Positions 25,757 to 34,103 of a stretch of 64,000 bases of DNA are shown piece by piece. The DNA comes from Pyrinomonadaceae bacterium (GTDB lineage: Bacteria; Acidobacteriota; Blastocatellia; Pyrinomonadales; Pyrinomonadaceae). The notes under the pieces were generated by a model that saw only the letters and a list, made by a program, of their open reading frames with translations, was not told the origin of the DNA and made no database searches. The stretch spans positions 124,001 to 188,000 of the forward strand of contig JACMJZ010000012.1 in assembly GCA_014380365.1 (NCBI GenBank), written 5' to 3'. The position numbers and the translations under genes are program-made. Within the stretch, counting starts at the first letter, position 1; each line of letters begins with the position of its first letter.

Positions 25757-26857
25757 ATGCCATCAGTTAGAAGTCTTGCTCTTTTGCCACTCTCATTGCT
25801 GCTCTTCACCCTACTTTCGATGTCGTGTCGGACAGGAAATCAAAGCAACCAAAACGGTGGCGGTCCAAGCCCAGCACCCAGCCCAGGGGGATTTGTTCTC
25901 GCATGGACGGCACCGAACCGCGACATTAAGACCGCTGAAAGCGCTGACGGCTTAACGTGGCTTAGTAGTAACCCGAGGGGGACAACAACCGACACCTCCC
26001 TTGGGCCAGCCATCGCTCACGACGGGCAGTTGGCCTGGATGCTGATGTGGAATGACGGTACCCTATTGCGATACACGGTTGGTTTAGGTATTCCGACGGC
26101 CACAGAGAGAATTGTTTGGTCGTCTAGTATTGAGCGCGGCCCGCTTTCCAATACCGAGGGTAGCCCGGCCCTGGCATTCGGAGGCACGCGCTACGTTGCG
26201 GTCACTCGCGTCAGCGGAGGAAGGCTGATGGTCATCCGCTCCGACGCCAACAGCGCAAATAGCTGGGAGAGTTCGCCCACTCCCGTTGTCCTTGGCGCGA
26301 CTCCCCCGGCGATTGCGAACGGTGATCCCGCATTGGCGTTCGGCACAGTTGGCGGGCTAGGAGGCGTGTTCGTCCTGGCATTCCAGGATTCGAGCTTCAA
26401 CATCGTCACCGCCACATCACCCGACGGGCTAACTTGGTCCGCGCCCACTATTATCCTCGGACGCGCTTCTGCAAAAGATCCGTCGTTGACTGTGGGCAAT
26501 GGCATAGTCTTCGCCCTTCTGGCGGCACACGCGGGCGCTGGTATTGATAACTTCATCTTTAGCTCGGTGAATGGAGTAACCTGGACGCAAGTCAATAGAT
26601 CTCAGCAAGCACCCCTAAATCGCCCCGGTCCGGGCCTGGCCTTTGGTGTATTTCGCAATGGCACTTGCTTGATGTTGTTAATTGAGCCGGTTGACCGTCC
26701 TTTGACTGTCGGCATGTCCTCGCGGGTTGCGACTCCTGCTGCTCCATGCAGGCCGGCCAACCTGGCCTTCACGAACCCAGTAGGCATAAGAGCCGTAGGC
26801 CAAACCACAGACGAGCATTCTGACTCGCGGGTGGCAATCACGTTCGGGACGCGGTGA
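25757..26857 (+). CDS. Putative lipoprotein with sialidase/BNR-like repeats
   Basis: 366 residues. The signal sequence LLPLSLLLFTLLSMSC ends in a lipobox Cys at about residue 24, followed by an Asn/Gly/Pro linker. The body repeats a pattern of Asp-box-like blades (ESADGLTWLSSN, TSPDGLTWSAP, SSVNGVTWTQV) alternating with PALAFGG and LAFGTVGG segments. This suggests a beta-propeller of the sialidase/neuraminidase fold class. No catalytic arginine triad could be identified, so enzymatic activity is not claimed. The gene is monocistronic with its own promoter. Confidence 0.75.
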   Translation: MPSVRSLALLPLSLLLFTLLSMSCRTGNQSNQNGGGPSPAPSPGGFVLAWTAPNRDIKTAESADGLTWLSSNPRGTTTDTSLGPAIAHDGQLAWMLMWNDGTLLRYTVGLGIPTATERIVWSSSIERGPLSNTEGSPALAFGGTRYVAVTRVSGGRLMVIRSDANSANSWESSPTPVVLGATPPAIANGDPALAFGTVGGLGGVFVLAFQDSSFNIVTATSPDGLTWSAPTIILGRASAKDPSLTVGNGIVFALLAAHAGAGIDNFIFSSVNGVTWTQVNRSQQAPLNRPGPGLAFGVFRNGTCLMLLIEPVDRPLTVGMSSRVATPAAPCRPANLAFTNPVGIRAVGQTTDEHSDSRVAITFGTR

Positions 26858-26861
26858 ACGC

Positions 26862-26891
26862 TTGACACGATTAACCGGCCGAGCGTATAAG
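26862..26891 (+). promoter_or_regulatory. Sigma-70-like promoter upstream of a structured leader
   Basis: TTGACA (26862-26867), 18-bp spacer, TATAAG (26886-26891). It starts right after the lipoprotein stop and would begin transcription near 26898, ahead of the leader and terminator described below. Confidence 0.65.
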
Positions 26892-26897
26892 GGCTGG

Positions 26898-27034
26898 TGA
26901 CAAACGTGGTGAGTTAAGGCGACTTGCGGCCACGCAAAACAAACGGCTAAACAGCTCGGGCAGACCAAAAAGGACGAACCCGAAAAAACTTCATTGACCG
27001 ATGAAGTCCCGCGCTGTTTAGCGCGGGCTTTTTT
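26898..27034 (+). ncRNA. Structured leader or small RNA upstream of metH/metF fusion
   Basis: About 137 nt between a promoter and an intrinsic terminator. TGGT near 26895-26898 could pair with ACCA at about 26963, enclosing a GTGG/CCAC hairpin (about 26906-26933). The CAAAC and ACGCAAA blocks faintly recall the c-di-GMP-I (GEMM) riboswitch, but the GAAA tetraloop and the usual GCC and P3 parts are missing. An 8-bp-class hairpin (ACTTCAT/ATGAAGT, 26988-27007) comes just before the terminator. It could be an unrecognised riboswitch controlling the methionine gene, an attenuator, or an independent small RNA. Class unassigned. Confidence 0.4.
27008..27034 (+). terminator. Rho-independent terminator or attenuator
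   Basis: Stem CCCGCGC (27008-27014) with GCGCGGG (27021-27027), 6-nt loop, then C and six T residues. It lies 145 bp before the metH/metF start, consistent with an attenuator. Confidence 0.85.
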
Positions 27035-27040
27035 GTTGTA

Positions 27041-27170
27041 GCAAACAGCAATCAGCAGACAGCAAACAGCCGACAGTCTGTTCCCAACCAATTATGAAAG
27101 ACAGAGAGACTCTCGCAACCAACGCCACTTCCCTTTCGGCTGATTGCTGTCTGCTGTTTACTGTTTGCTG
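27041..27170. repeat. Composite inverted repeat, family C (CAGCAAACAG type)
   Basis: Left arm GCAAACAGCAATCAGCAGAC (27041-27060) plus AGCAAACAG. Right arm 27140-27169 is the inverse (CTGATTGCTGTCTGCTGTTT, then ACTGTTTGC). It ends 9 bp before the metH/metF ATG. Confidence 0.8.
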
Positions 27171-27178
27171 AAACGAGT

Positions 27179-29068
27179 ATGAAGAACTTCCGAGACGCAC
27201 TTGAATCCGACACCATCCACGTCTTCGACGGCGCGATGGGGACGATGCTCTACGCGAAGGGCGTCTATATAAATCGTTGTTACGACGAGACGAATCTGAC
27301 CAGTCCCGATCTGGTGCGCGAGGTGCACTCGGAATACTGTCGCGCCGGCGCCGACATTCTCGAAACCAACACCTTCGGCGCCACATCTCCCAAGTTAGCC
27401 CAGTACGGTCTGGAAGGCAGTCTTCGGGAAATCAACATCGCGGCTGCGCAACTGGCTCGCGAAGGCGGTGGCGATAGTTGTTATGTTGCTGGTTCGATCG
27501 GCCCCCTGGGTTTGCGAATCGAGCCGTATGGCCCGACTTCGTTTGAAGAGGCGAAGGATCTCTTCAAAGAACAAGTGGCCGCGCTGCTCGAAGGCGGCGT
27601 AGACCTTTTCTCGCTCGAAACTTTTAACGACGTTTCGGAAATGCGTCAGGCGATTCAAGCCGTGCGTGAGTTGTGTGATCTCCCCATCGTCGCCCAGATG
27701 ACGATACAGACGGATGGCAACACGTCGTTTGGCACTACGCCGGAACTGCTCACAACGCAACTGGACGAATGGGGTGCCGACGTCATTGGGCTCAACTGCG
27801 GTGTCGGCCCCGCGATAATCCTGAGCGCGCTCGAAAAGATGCGCGCGGTAACTAAAAAGAAACTCGCCGCCCAACCGAATGCAGGCTTGCCTCGCGACGT
27901 TCAGGGCCGGCAGTTTTACATGTGCTCGCCGGAGTACATGTCGAAATTTGCCAAGCGGTTCATACAGTCAGGCGCGAAGTTCATCGGCGGCTGCTGCGGC
28001 ACGACGCCTGCGCACATCAAACTTATTTCTGATGCGGTTCGCGCCGCTTCGCCAAGGTCACAACGATCGGTGATTAACTCTGGTCCGCTAATCCAGGTTA
28101 AGGAAATTGTTCCCTCCGAATTTAAGGTCGTTCCGCCTGAGGAGCGTTCCGCCTGGTCGCGGAAGATTGTGAACGGTGAATTTGTTACGTCGGTTGAGGT
28201 GTTGCCGCCGAAAGGCGTTGACGCGCAGAAGACGCTGGATTCAATCCGTCTGCTTAAGGACGCGGGCGTTGATGGCGTAAACATTCCGGATGGGGCGCGC
28301 GCGCAGTCGCGCATGAGTGCGCTGGCCACGGCAGTGTTGGTCGAACGGCAAATCGGGATTGAGTCAGTCCTTCATTACTGCTGCCGCGATCGAAACCTGC
28401 TGGGAATGATGTCTGACTTGTTAGGAGCGTCGGCGCTCGGGCTGCGCAATCTCCTATTGATAACCGGCGACCCGCCGAAGATGGGGCCGTATCCGGACGC
28501 GACCGCAGTGTTTGATATTGACGCCATCGGCCTGACGAACATGGTGAACAAACTCAACCACGGTCTCGACCTTGGCAACAATCCCATTGGCCAACCGACT
28601 GCTTTCTGCATCGGCGTGGGCGTGAATCCTGGCGCTATCAACCTCGAAGAGGAAATACGACGATTTGAATATAAGGTCGAAGCCGGCGCGCAGTACGCTA
28701 TCACCCAGCCCGTCTTTGATACGGAACAACTGCGCGACTTCATCAAGAGCATTGAGCATGTGAAGATTCCGATTGTCGCAGGCATCTGGCCGCTGGTCTC
28801 GTATCGCAACGCGGAGTTTCTACACAACGAAGTACCCGGCGTGCGCGTGACACCCTCGATCATGGAACGCATGCGCGCGGCGTCAGCGATTAGCAAGGAG
28901 GCCGGACGCGACGAAGGCCTGAAGATCGCGCGCGAGTCGTTGTTGGAGGTGCGCAATATCATCCGCGGCGTCCAGGTGTCCGCGCCCTTTGGAAACGTGA
29001 AATACGCGCTGGAAGTTTTCGATGTCCTGCCTGAGTTCGCCTCGCAAAAAGAAGCCGCCACGAGCTGA
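27179..29068 (+). CDS. Bifunctional homocysteine S-methyltransferase / 5,10-methylenetetrahydrofolate reductase
   Basis: 629 residues. Residues about 1-300 are a homocysteine S-methyltransferase (BHMT/MetH-N type): FDGAMGTMLYAKGV, ADILETNTFGA, and the three zinc-binding cysteines in GLNCGVGP (about 206) and GGCCGTTP (about 271-272). Residues about 325-615 are an FAD-dependent MTHFR barrel: EVLPPKGVDAQKTLDSIRLLKDAGVDGVNIPD, LLLITGDPPKMGPYPDATAVFDID, and GAQYAITQPVFD. The same architecture is known from Bacillus YitJ. No B12-binding module is fused, so the remaining methionine synthase domains must be elsewhere. Preceded by a promoter, a structured leader and a terminator, so expression is probably attenuated. 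Confidence 0.93.
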   Translation: MKNFRDALESDTIHVFDGAMGTMLYAKGVYINRCYDETNLTSPDLVREVHSEYCRAGADILETNTFGATSPKLAQYGLEGSLREINIAAAQLAREGGGDSCYVAGSIGPLGLRIEPYGPTSFEEAKDLFKEQVAALLEGGVDLFSLETFNDVSEMRQAIQAVRELCDLPIVAQMTIQTDGNTSFGTTPELLTTQLDEWGADVIGLNCGVGPAIILSALEKMRAVTKKKLAAQPNAGLPRDVQGRQFYMCSPEYMSKFAKRFIQSGAKFIGGCCGTTPAHIKLISDAVRAASPRSQRSVINSGPLIQVKEIVPSEFKVVPPEERSAWSRKIVNGEFVTSVEVLPPKGVDAQKTLDSIRLLKDAGVDGVNIPDGARAQSRMSALATAVLVERQIGIESVLHYCCRDRNLLGMMSDLLGASALGLRNLLLITGDPPKMGPYPDATAVFDIDAIGLTNMVNKLNHGLDLGNNPIGQPTAFCIGVGVNPGAINLEEEIRRFEYKVEAGAQYAITQPVFDTEQLRDFIKSIEHVKIPIVAGIWPLVSYRNAEFLHNEVPGVRVTPSIMERMRAASAISKEAGRDEGLKIARESLLEVRNIIRGVQVSAPFGNVKYALEVFDVLPEFASQKEAATS

Positions 29069-29083
29069 CTTTGAAGCCCATCT

Positions 29084-29311
29084 CAGCCTGAAAGGCTGGC
29101 AGAAAGTAGCCGGTGGTCGTAGCGTAGCGAAGACCACCGGAAAGCCGCGAATAATTCATCCGCACCCGGAGGGGTGCCACTGATCGAACAACTCCATTAC
29201 GATGCCTTTATTCGGGCAACCCTCCAGGTTGCGTCTTCTGTTCCCGCGTGTTCCGGTGGTCTCCGCTACGCTACGACCACCGGCTACTTTCTGACAGCCT
29301 TCCAGGCTGGA
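29084..29311. repeat. Large composite inverted repeat, family G, copy 1
   Basis: About 228 bp. Outer arms CAGCCTGAAAGGCTGGCAGA and the inverse ending CAGCCTTCCAGGCTGG. Inner arms are the CCGGTGGTCGTAGCG/GACCACCGG hairpin on the left and its inverse on the right. The centre has GGAGGGGTGCCAC and GGCAACCCTCCAGGTTGC mini-hairpins. It follows the metH/metF stop by 15 bp. Confidence 0.85.
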
Positions 29312-29639
29312 GTTCCGGCCCGCCCCGTCCCGCCACGTCTGTACCCTGCCTACTACAACTTTTGCAGGACACTAACGGAGCACTACCCGACTCCAGTTTC
29401 TATGTCACTGAGCAGTAACACCGACTCCAGTTTCTATTGACACGCACCGTCACTTCTGATATTCAACACCCGCTCAAAAAGCGGTTTCGGGACTCACGAT
29501 CCTCGATCCTCTGCCGACACGATCCTCGATCCCCTGCCCTGAAGCCTTCTTGATAACGCTCATTAAGCAACGCTAATTGAAATTTGCCCAATTTTGGGCC
29601 TTATTCGCTTGTTTCCAGGCCTCCGGCGATGTTCGTCGG

Positions 29640-29845
29640 GGTCCGGTGGGTGTTCCCTTAAGCCCGGCAGGAGTTCCACTGAGGTTAGCGGACTCTCCAC
29701 TCGGGCCACCGGAAGCTCCACTGACCCCAGCAGAGCTCCGACTGAGACTAGTGAAACGTGTCCTGAAGTCAATGGAACATCCGATGGGCTCAGTGGAACA
29801 TCTGCTGAAGCCAACGGATCTTCTGGGATGGGGCAGTGGCCTAAG
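29640..29845. repeat. Degenerate 21-bp minisatellite
   Basis: About ten degenerate units of 21 bp built on CTGAxxCCAGTGGAACxTC. Translating either strand gives seven-residue repeats (for example SGLSTRA, TGSSTDP, SGTSAEA). The period being a multiple of three keeps frames open and creates spurious ORFs. Confidence 0.7.
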
Positions 29846-30020
29846 CGTAAAAAGAGGACGATGCGGCCGCGGCAATAGTCGCGACACCCGGTGGACCCGT
29901 CCTTAACTAGCGCGCCGCCTACTGCCCCGCCCGCCACAATTTTTATCGGGAGTGGCCCCACGCCATTCCCTCACTCTAACCCCGAGGCGTAAACCTCATT
30001 TCCAACAGGAGACAAATCCA

Positions 30021-30686
30021 ATGACAACCGATTACATCCCCACCGCCGACGCTGACTTCAGCGCCTGGCTAAATAATTTCATCACCTACGCCAACGCAAA
30101 CCTGGCGGCACTCAGTTTAGTCGCAGCCGATCTCGCGCCCTTGCAAACCGCCTCCACCGATTGGAGCACGGCGTACTCAGATAACGTGGCGGCGCAAGCG
30201 GCAGCGAAAGCGGCACGCGAAACGAAGGACGCGACCCGCAAAGATGCCGAAGCCCTTGCGCGACCGTTGGTCCAACGACTGCAATCACAAGGGACCGTGA
30301 CTGATTCGCAACGTCAGTCGTTAGGAGTTAATGTGCGGGCAACCACGCGGACGGCAGCGAGCGAGCCGACCAGCAGACCGGTTGCGACGGTCGACACGAG
30401 CCAGCGTTTGCAGCACACCATCGCATTCGTGGATGAGCTATCGCCCACGAGTCGCGCGAAGCCGAGCGGAGTTTCCGGTTGCGAAGTGTGGGTGAAAGTC
30501 GGAGGTGAGGCGCCGGTCGATCCCAGTGAGTTGGCCTATCTGGCCACGGATACGAAGACGCCTTACACGGCAACGTATGAAGGAGCGGATGGCGGCAAGA
30601 CTGCTTACTACATGCTGCGTTGGGTGAACACTCGTGGCGAGCGTGGCCCATGGAGTCAAACGGTGGCGGCGACGATCACGGCGTAG
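30021..30686 (+). CDS. Hypothetical protein with C-terminal fibronectin-III-like region
   Basis: 221 residues from the ATG at 30021, preceded by AACAGGAGACAA, a good ribosome binding site. Upstream codons in frame to 29952 are not preceded by such a site. No signal peptide. Residues 1-120 are predicted helical (AWLNNFITYANANLAALSLVAADL, AAKAARETKDATRKDAEALARPLVQRL). Residues about 135-220 look like a beta-sandwich of the Fn3 type (CEVWVKVGG, YTATYEGADGGKTAYYMLRWVNTRGERGPWS). I do not recognise a function. It is flanked on both sides by family-G repeats. Confidence 0.7.
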   Translation: MTTDYIPTADADFSAWLNNFITYANANLAALSLVAADLAPLQTASTDWSTAYSDNVAAQAAAKAARETKDATRKDAEALARPLVQRLQSQGTVTDSQRQSLGVNVRATTRTAASEPTSRPVATVDTSQRLQHTIAFVDELSPTSRAKPSGVSGCEVWVKVGGEAPVDPSELAYLATDTKTPYTATYEGADGGKTAYYMLRWVNTRGERGPWSQTVAATITA

Positions 30687-30724
30687 AGAATCGCGTACCT
30701 AATTATCAAAGGCCGAAGGATAAT

Positions 30725-30973
30725 TCAGCCTGGAAGGCTGACAGAAAGTAGCCGGCGGTCGGAGCAAAGCGAAGACCACCGGAACGCCGCGAACAATTCG
30801 TCCCCACCCCCGGAGGGGTGCCACCGTTTCTCAAACTCTTTCGGCATGCAGACTCTCGACGGCCGCCGTTTTCTGGCAACCCTCAGGGTTGCGGAGTCTG
30901 CTCGCTCGTTTTCCGGTGGTCTCCGCCACGCTACGACCACCGGCTACTTTCTAATCAGCCCTCCAGGCTGAAA
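30725..30973. repeat. Large composite inverted repeat, family G, copy 2
   Basis: About 249 bp. Same order of parts as copy 1: CAGCCTGGAAGGCTGACAGA arm, CCGGCGGTC/GACCACCGG hairpin, GGAGGGGTGCCACC, a GGCAACCCTCAGGGTTGC hairpin, then the inverse arms ending CCCTCCAGGCTG. The unpaired centre differs from copy 1, while the arms are strongly conserved. Confidence 0.85.
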
Positions 30974-30979
30974 TCTCTT

Positions 30980-31873
30980 TTAGCGCATTATGTGCTGTAG
31001 CGCGGCATCGAGTTGCGAATACTTGAATGGATAGGCCGAGGTCTTCAGCTGACCAGGCTCGACACGTTGGCTTGAAAGCAACAACGCATCGGCCATCTCA
31101 CCAAAAACCAACCGCACGCCAAACGCGGGAATCGGGAATATCGTCGGCCGCGACAGCGCCTTGCCAAGTGTCTTTGTAAACTCCGCGTTGGTCACCGGGT
31201 TGGGCGCGACGAAGTTTACCGGACCACTCAGCGTTTCACTTACAAGCGCAAACTTCAGCGCGCCGATCACATCATCCAGCGCAATCCAACTCATCCACTG
31301 CTTTCCGCTGCCAATTCTCCCGCCGACCCCCATGCGAAATGGCGGTAACATCTTCGCCAGCGCGCCGCCATCTTTATCGAGTATGACGCCAAAGCGCGCA
31401 TTCACCGTGCGAATTCCCTTCTCGGCTGACAGCGACGTTGCCTTTTCCCATGCAACGCAAACTTCCGCCAGGAAATCATCGCCCGGCGCGCTTTGCTCTG
31501 TGAGAAGCTCGTCACTACGATTCCCGTAGTACCCGATTGCCGATGCTGAGATCATGGTCCGCGGAGGGCTAGCCAGGTTTGCGAGCGCATCGCTAAGCAG
31601 TTGCGTCCCACGCGCGCGACTCTCCCGAATGCGTTTCTTCTTCTCGTCTGTCCAACGCCCTTCGGCAATGCTTTCGCCCGCCAGATGCACGACAGCGTCA
31701 AAGCCTTCGAGCCGCGCGAGCGCTATGCTGTATCTGTCAGGACTCCACTCGATCTCTGACTCGTCGCGCGGCGTATATCTAACCAGCCGAAGTATATTGT
31801 GGCCTTCGGGTTCAAGGGCCTTGATTAGTGCAGTGCCCACCAGTCCATGCGCACCGCTTATCAGAATTCTCAT
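30980..31873 (-). CDS. TIGR01777-family SDR epimerase (YfcH-like)
   Basis: 297 residues from the ATG at 31873, which has GGAG about 8 bp upstream; a TTG four codons earlier overlaps that site and is less likely. N-terminal Rossmann motif MRILISGAHGLVGTALIKAL, then FDAVVHLAGESIAEGRWTDEKKKRIRESR, SASAIGYYGNR (active-site Tyr region) and WMSWIALDDVIGALKFAL, all characteristic of the family. The C-terminus matches the DUF1731 tail. The substrate is unknown. It diverges from the membrane protein at 32171. Confidence 0.88.
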   Translation of the reverse strand: MRILISGAHGLVGTALIKALEPEGHNILRLVRYTPRDESEIEWSPDRYSIALARLEGFDAVVHLAGESIAEGRWTDEKKKRIRESRARGTQLLSDALANLASPPRTMISASAIGYYGNRSDELLTEQSAPGDDFLAEVCVAWEKATSLSAEKGIRTVNARFGVILDKDGGALAKMLPPFRMGVGGRIGSGKQWMSWIALDDVIGALKFALVSETLSGPVNFVAPNPVTNAEFTKTLGKALSRPTIFPIPAFGVRLVFGEMADALLLSSQRVEPGQLKTSAYPFKYSQLDAALQHIMR

Positions 31874-31978
31874 TCTCAACTCCAAGCTTGTCTCTAGCTG
31901 AATCGCTTTAGCCGAAAACCGACCCCTCAGTCGTGGAGGGCCGTCACCGCAAAAACCCCAGCTGCGGATGGAAAAACG

Positions 31979-32006
31979 TTGCGTTAGTAGGTCGAGACCT
32001 TATAAT
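31979..32006 (+). promoter_or_regulatory. Candidate promoter for the membrane protein gene
   Basis: TTGCGT (31979-31984), 16-bp spacer, perfect TATAAT (32001-32006), about 165 bp before the ATG at 32171. Confidence 0.45.
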
Positions 32007-32170
32007 ACAACCGCTTTCAAAAAGTAAGCGTGGGCTGAACGTCATATCTCAATTGGTTCCTCGCCCAGCCGCGGAATCTCAACGCCTCAGCCCTGTTACA
32101 GGTCGCTGGTTCTTTACCCAGCTTTCCTCGAGCCCCGGCTTCCGGACTCACAACCCACGGAGGTGAACTA

Positions 32171-33739
32171 ATGCCCGAAGATAACGATCCGAATCAGAGC
32201 AATGCCCCGGTCCCGCCAACAGAAGACCCCGGCCAGGTGCCAGCGCAATCCGGAACCGCGCCACCGGCTCCAAGTCCCGCGGAGCCCTCGCCTGCGAGCG
32301 AAGCGTCGACGCAACAAACTGCACCGGCCTCCGTGCCACCGGCAGCGGACCAATCGTCAACACCATCAATCGGCGCGCAACCAACTCCTCCAAGTAGCGT
32401 GGCTCCCACGCCTCCAACCAGCCCACAATCGGCTTCACCAAGTCCAGCGCCACTATCTCCTCTTCGTTTAAGTCAACCACCGGCTGCATTAGGTGGGAAA
32501 CCTAATCCTCCGGCTGTCGAAGCTAAGACCTGCATGGATGCCTGCGTCCCGGACTACGCGCTCTTATTTTTCGATCACCTTCACAGCGAGTACCTGGCTC
32601 TTGAGAACACGCCTGCAAAACAGCTGGTCGAACCCCTGGCACAGTCGATAACCGACAAGCGACTCAACTGTACCTTGACGTGGAGCGACATTTACACATT
32701 CGATTTGGCGCTTGTTGATATTAGGCCGCCTGAAAGCCTCATCCGGAAGGCCTACGATGCGCGCGCGCGGTATCGTAATATTGCGGGCCAAAAAGAGTAT
32801 GACGAATACGTCGCATCCAAGCCTCCCGACCTATCGCAAGTGCCGTTCAACGCCCAGAAAGAATTGAGCGCTGACATCAAGTATTTGTTGAGTAAGTTCT
32901 ATCTGTATTACTCGATCCTGCCAATCCGCGAAGGATTGAGAGATGACATGACCGGGAAGGCAGTGATGTTAACGGCCGGGGTGGTGGGAATCATCGGTTT
33001 CGCCATTGTCGTCAATGTGGCGGGGACGTTTGATTTACCCGCGGACGGCGGAATCGTTGCCCAATTCTTTGGGGGCCTTAAGAAATTCAACGCGTATTCG
33101 GTCGTCCTGGTCACAGTCTTGACCGTTACTCTGGCTGGAATTGTAGGGGGATGCGTCAGCATGTTACAGCGCATCCAGAGCGCGCCGAGTGAGGGCGACG
33201 CGCTTTTCAACATGGCCTCGCTGCAAAGTGGAAGCTGGGGAATCATTCTTTCCCCCCTCTACGGCGGAATCTTCGCCTCACTTCTTTTCGTGCTTTTTGC
33301 GGCCGGCGTGTTGAAGGGATCCATTTTTCCGCAAATCAGTACTCCGCTGCAGCCTTCAGTGGCTCAGCCGGCGGCCAGCCCATCACCCACACCTGAACCA
33401 ACTCCATCGCCATCTCCTCCAACAAATGCCCCGGAGCAAGTTCAGAATCAGGGCTCCAATCCACCCCCGACGGGCGCACCTGCCGGCAGCGTAGTCAATA
33501 CGGGACAGCCGTCGCCTCCTTCGCCATCGCCGGCGCCGAGTCCAAGGCCTCCGGTTTCTGATGAGACTGGCATCCTGCAGATAAAAGATTTCCTGAAGAA
33601 GACTGGGCCGGCAGATGGACTTTCTTATGCCTTGCTGATCATTTGGTCCTTCATAGCTGGTTTCGCGGAACGTCTTGTTCCTGACACTCTCAATCGGCTG
33701 GTGGCCAAGAACGAAGCAATCCAGGGGACTAACTCGTAG
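32171..33739 (+). CDS. Proline-rich multi-pass membrane protein of unknown function
   Basis: 522 residues with a strong ribosome binding site (GGAGGTGA). Residues 1-120 are a Pro/Ala/Ser/Gln-rich disordered region. Residues about 125-255 form a soluble helical domain (CMDACVPDYALLFFDHLHSEYLALENTP). Two transmembrane helices follow (about 260-285 and 305-335), then a third at about 355-385. A second Pro-rich linker precedes the C-terminal segment YALLIIWSFIAGFAERLVPDTLNRLV, a possible fourth helix. The IAGFAERLVPD tail looks like a conserved motif, but I cannot assign a family. The charge pattern suggests a cytoplasmic helical domain tethered to the membrane. Confidence 0.75.
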   Translation: MPEDNDPNQSNAPVPPTEDPGQVPAQSGTAPPAPSPAEPSPASEASTQQTAPASVPPAADQSSTPSIGAQPTPPSSVAPTPPTSPQSASPSPAPLSPLRLSQPPAALGGKPNPPAVEAKTCMDACVPDYALLFFDHLHSEYLALENTPAKQLVEPLAQSITDKRLNCTLTWSDIYTFDLALVDIRPPESLIRKAYDARARYRNIAGQKEYDEYVASKPPDLSQVPFNAQKELSADIKYLLSKFYLYYSILPIREGLRDDMTGKAVMLTAGVVGIIGFAIVVNVAGTFDLPADGGIVAQFFGGLKKFNAYSVVLVTVLTVTLAGIVGGCVSMLQRIQSAPSEGDALFNMASLQSGSWGIILSPLYGGIFASLLFVLFAAGVLKGSIFPQISTPLQPSVAQPAASPSPTPEPTPSPSPPTNAPEQVQNQGSNPPPTGAPAGSVVNTGQPSPPSPSPAPSPRPPVSDETGILQIKDFLKKTGPADGLSYALLIIWSFIAGFAERLVPDTLNRLVAKNEAIQGTNS

Positions 33740-34103
33740 GAGCCGAAGGCTTGCGCGAAATCAAAGCGCGCGACCGCACTTTTGCACTTTGTCAGCGCAG
33801 GCATGACGAAGATTGATTACTTTCGTGTTAGTACATCGACGAGGGCTGTGGATTGCTCACGCTATGTCCGTTCACAACCCAACCTCGTTTTGCGTCTACG
33901 GCTTTACGCCTTGTCTTTCCTAAGGAAAGCAGTAGAATCCGTTCGTTCCATGAGCTACAGCGGTTTCATCGTTTGATACTTTTTCCGACGCCTATTCCAG
34001 CAGACACCGTCACTCATTCTTCCGGCGTGACCTCCAGTCTGGCCCTGGAGCTTTGTGGTCGGCTAGTTTAAATAGCTGGACAAACAAATAAGCGAGCCAA
34101 ATC
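33740..34103. other. 364-bp intergenic region without recognised features
   Basis: Lies between two plus-strand genes. Only short open frames; no strong palindrome, promoter pair or terminator could be identified by eye. Confidence 0.5.

Larger units (their letters stand above)
29069..30020. other. 950-bp non-coding region
   Basis: Contains a family-G composite repeat (29084-29311), then about 240 bp without clear features except near-duplicate CGATCCTCGATCC runs (about 29499-29535), then a 21-bp-period minisatellite (about 29640-29845). Frames open here are repeat-derived low-complexity sequence and I do not call genes. Confidence 0.7.

Noticed and set aside
26898-26970. Confident c-di-GMP-I riboswitch call
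   Set aside because: CAAAC and ACGCAAA blocks are suggestive, but the tetraloop, the GCC partner and the third stem do not fit, so it is left unclassified.
29563-29961. 132-codon open frame on the minus strand, and overlapping plus-strand frames
   Set aside because: All are generated by the 21-bp minisatellite, whose period of three keeps frames open; composition is low complexity with no ribosome binding site.
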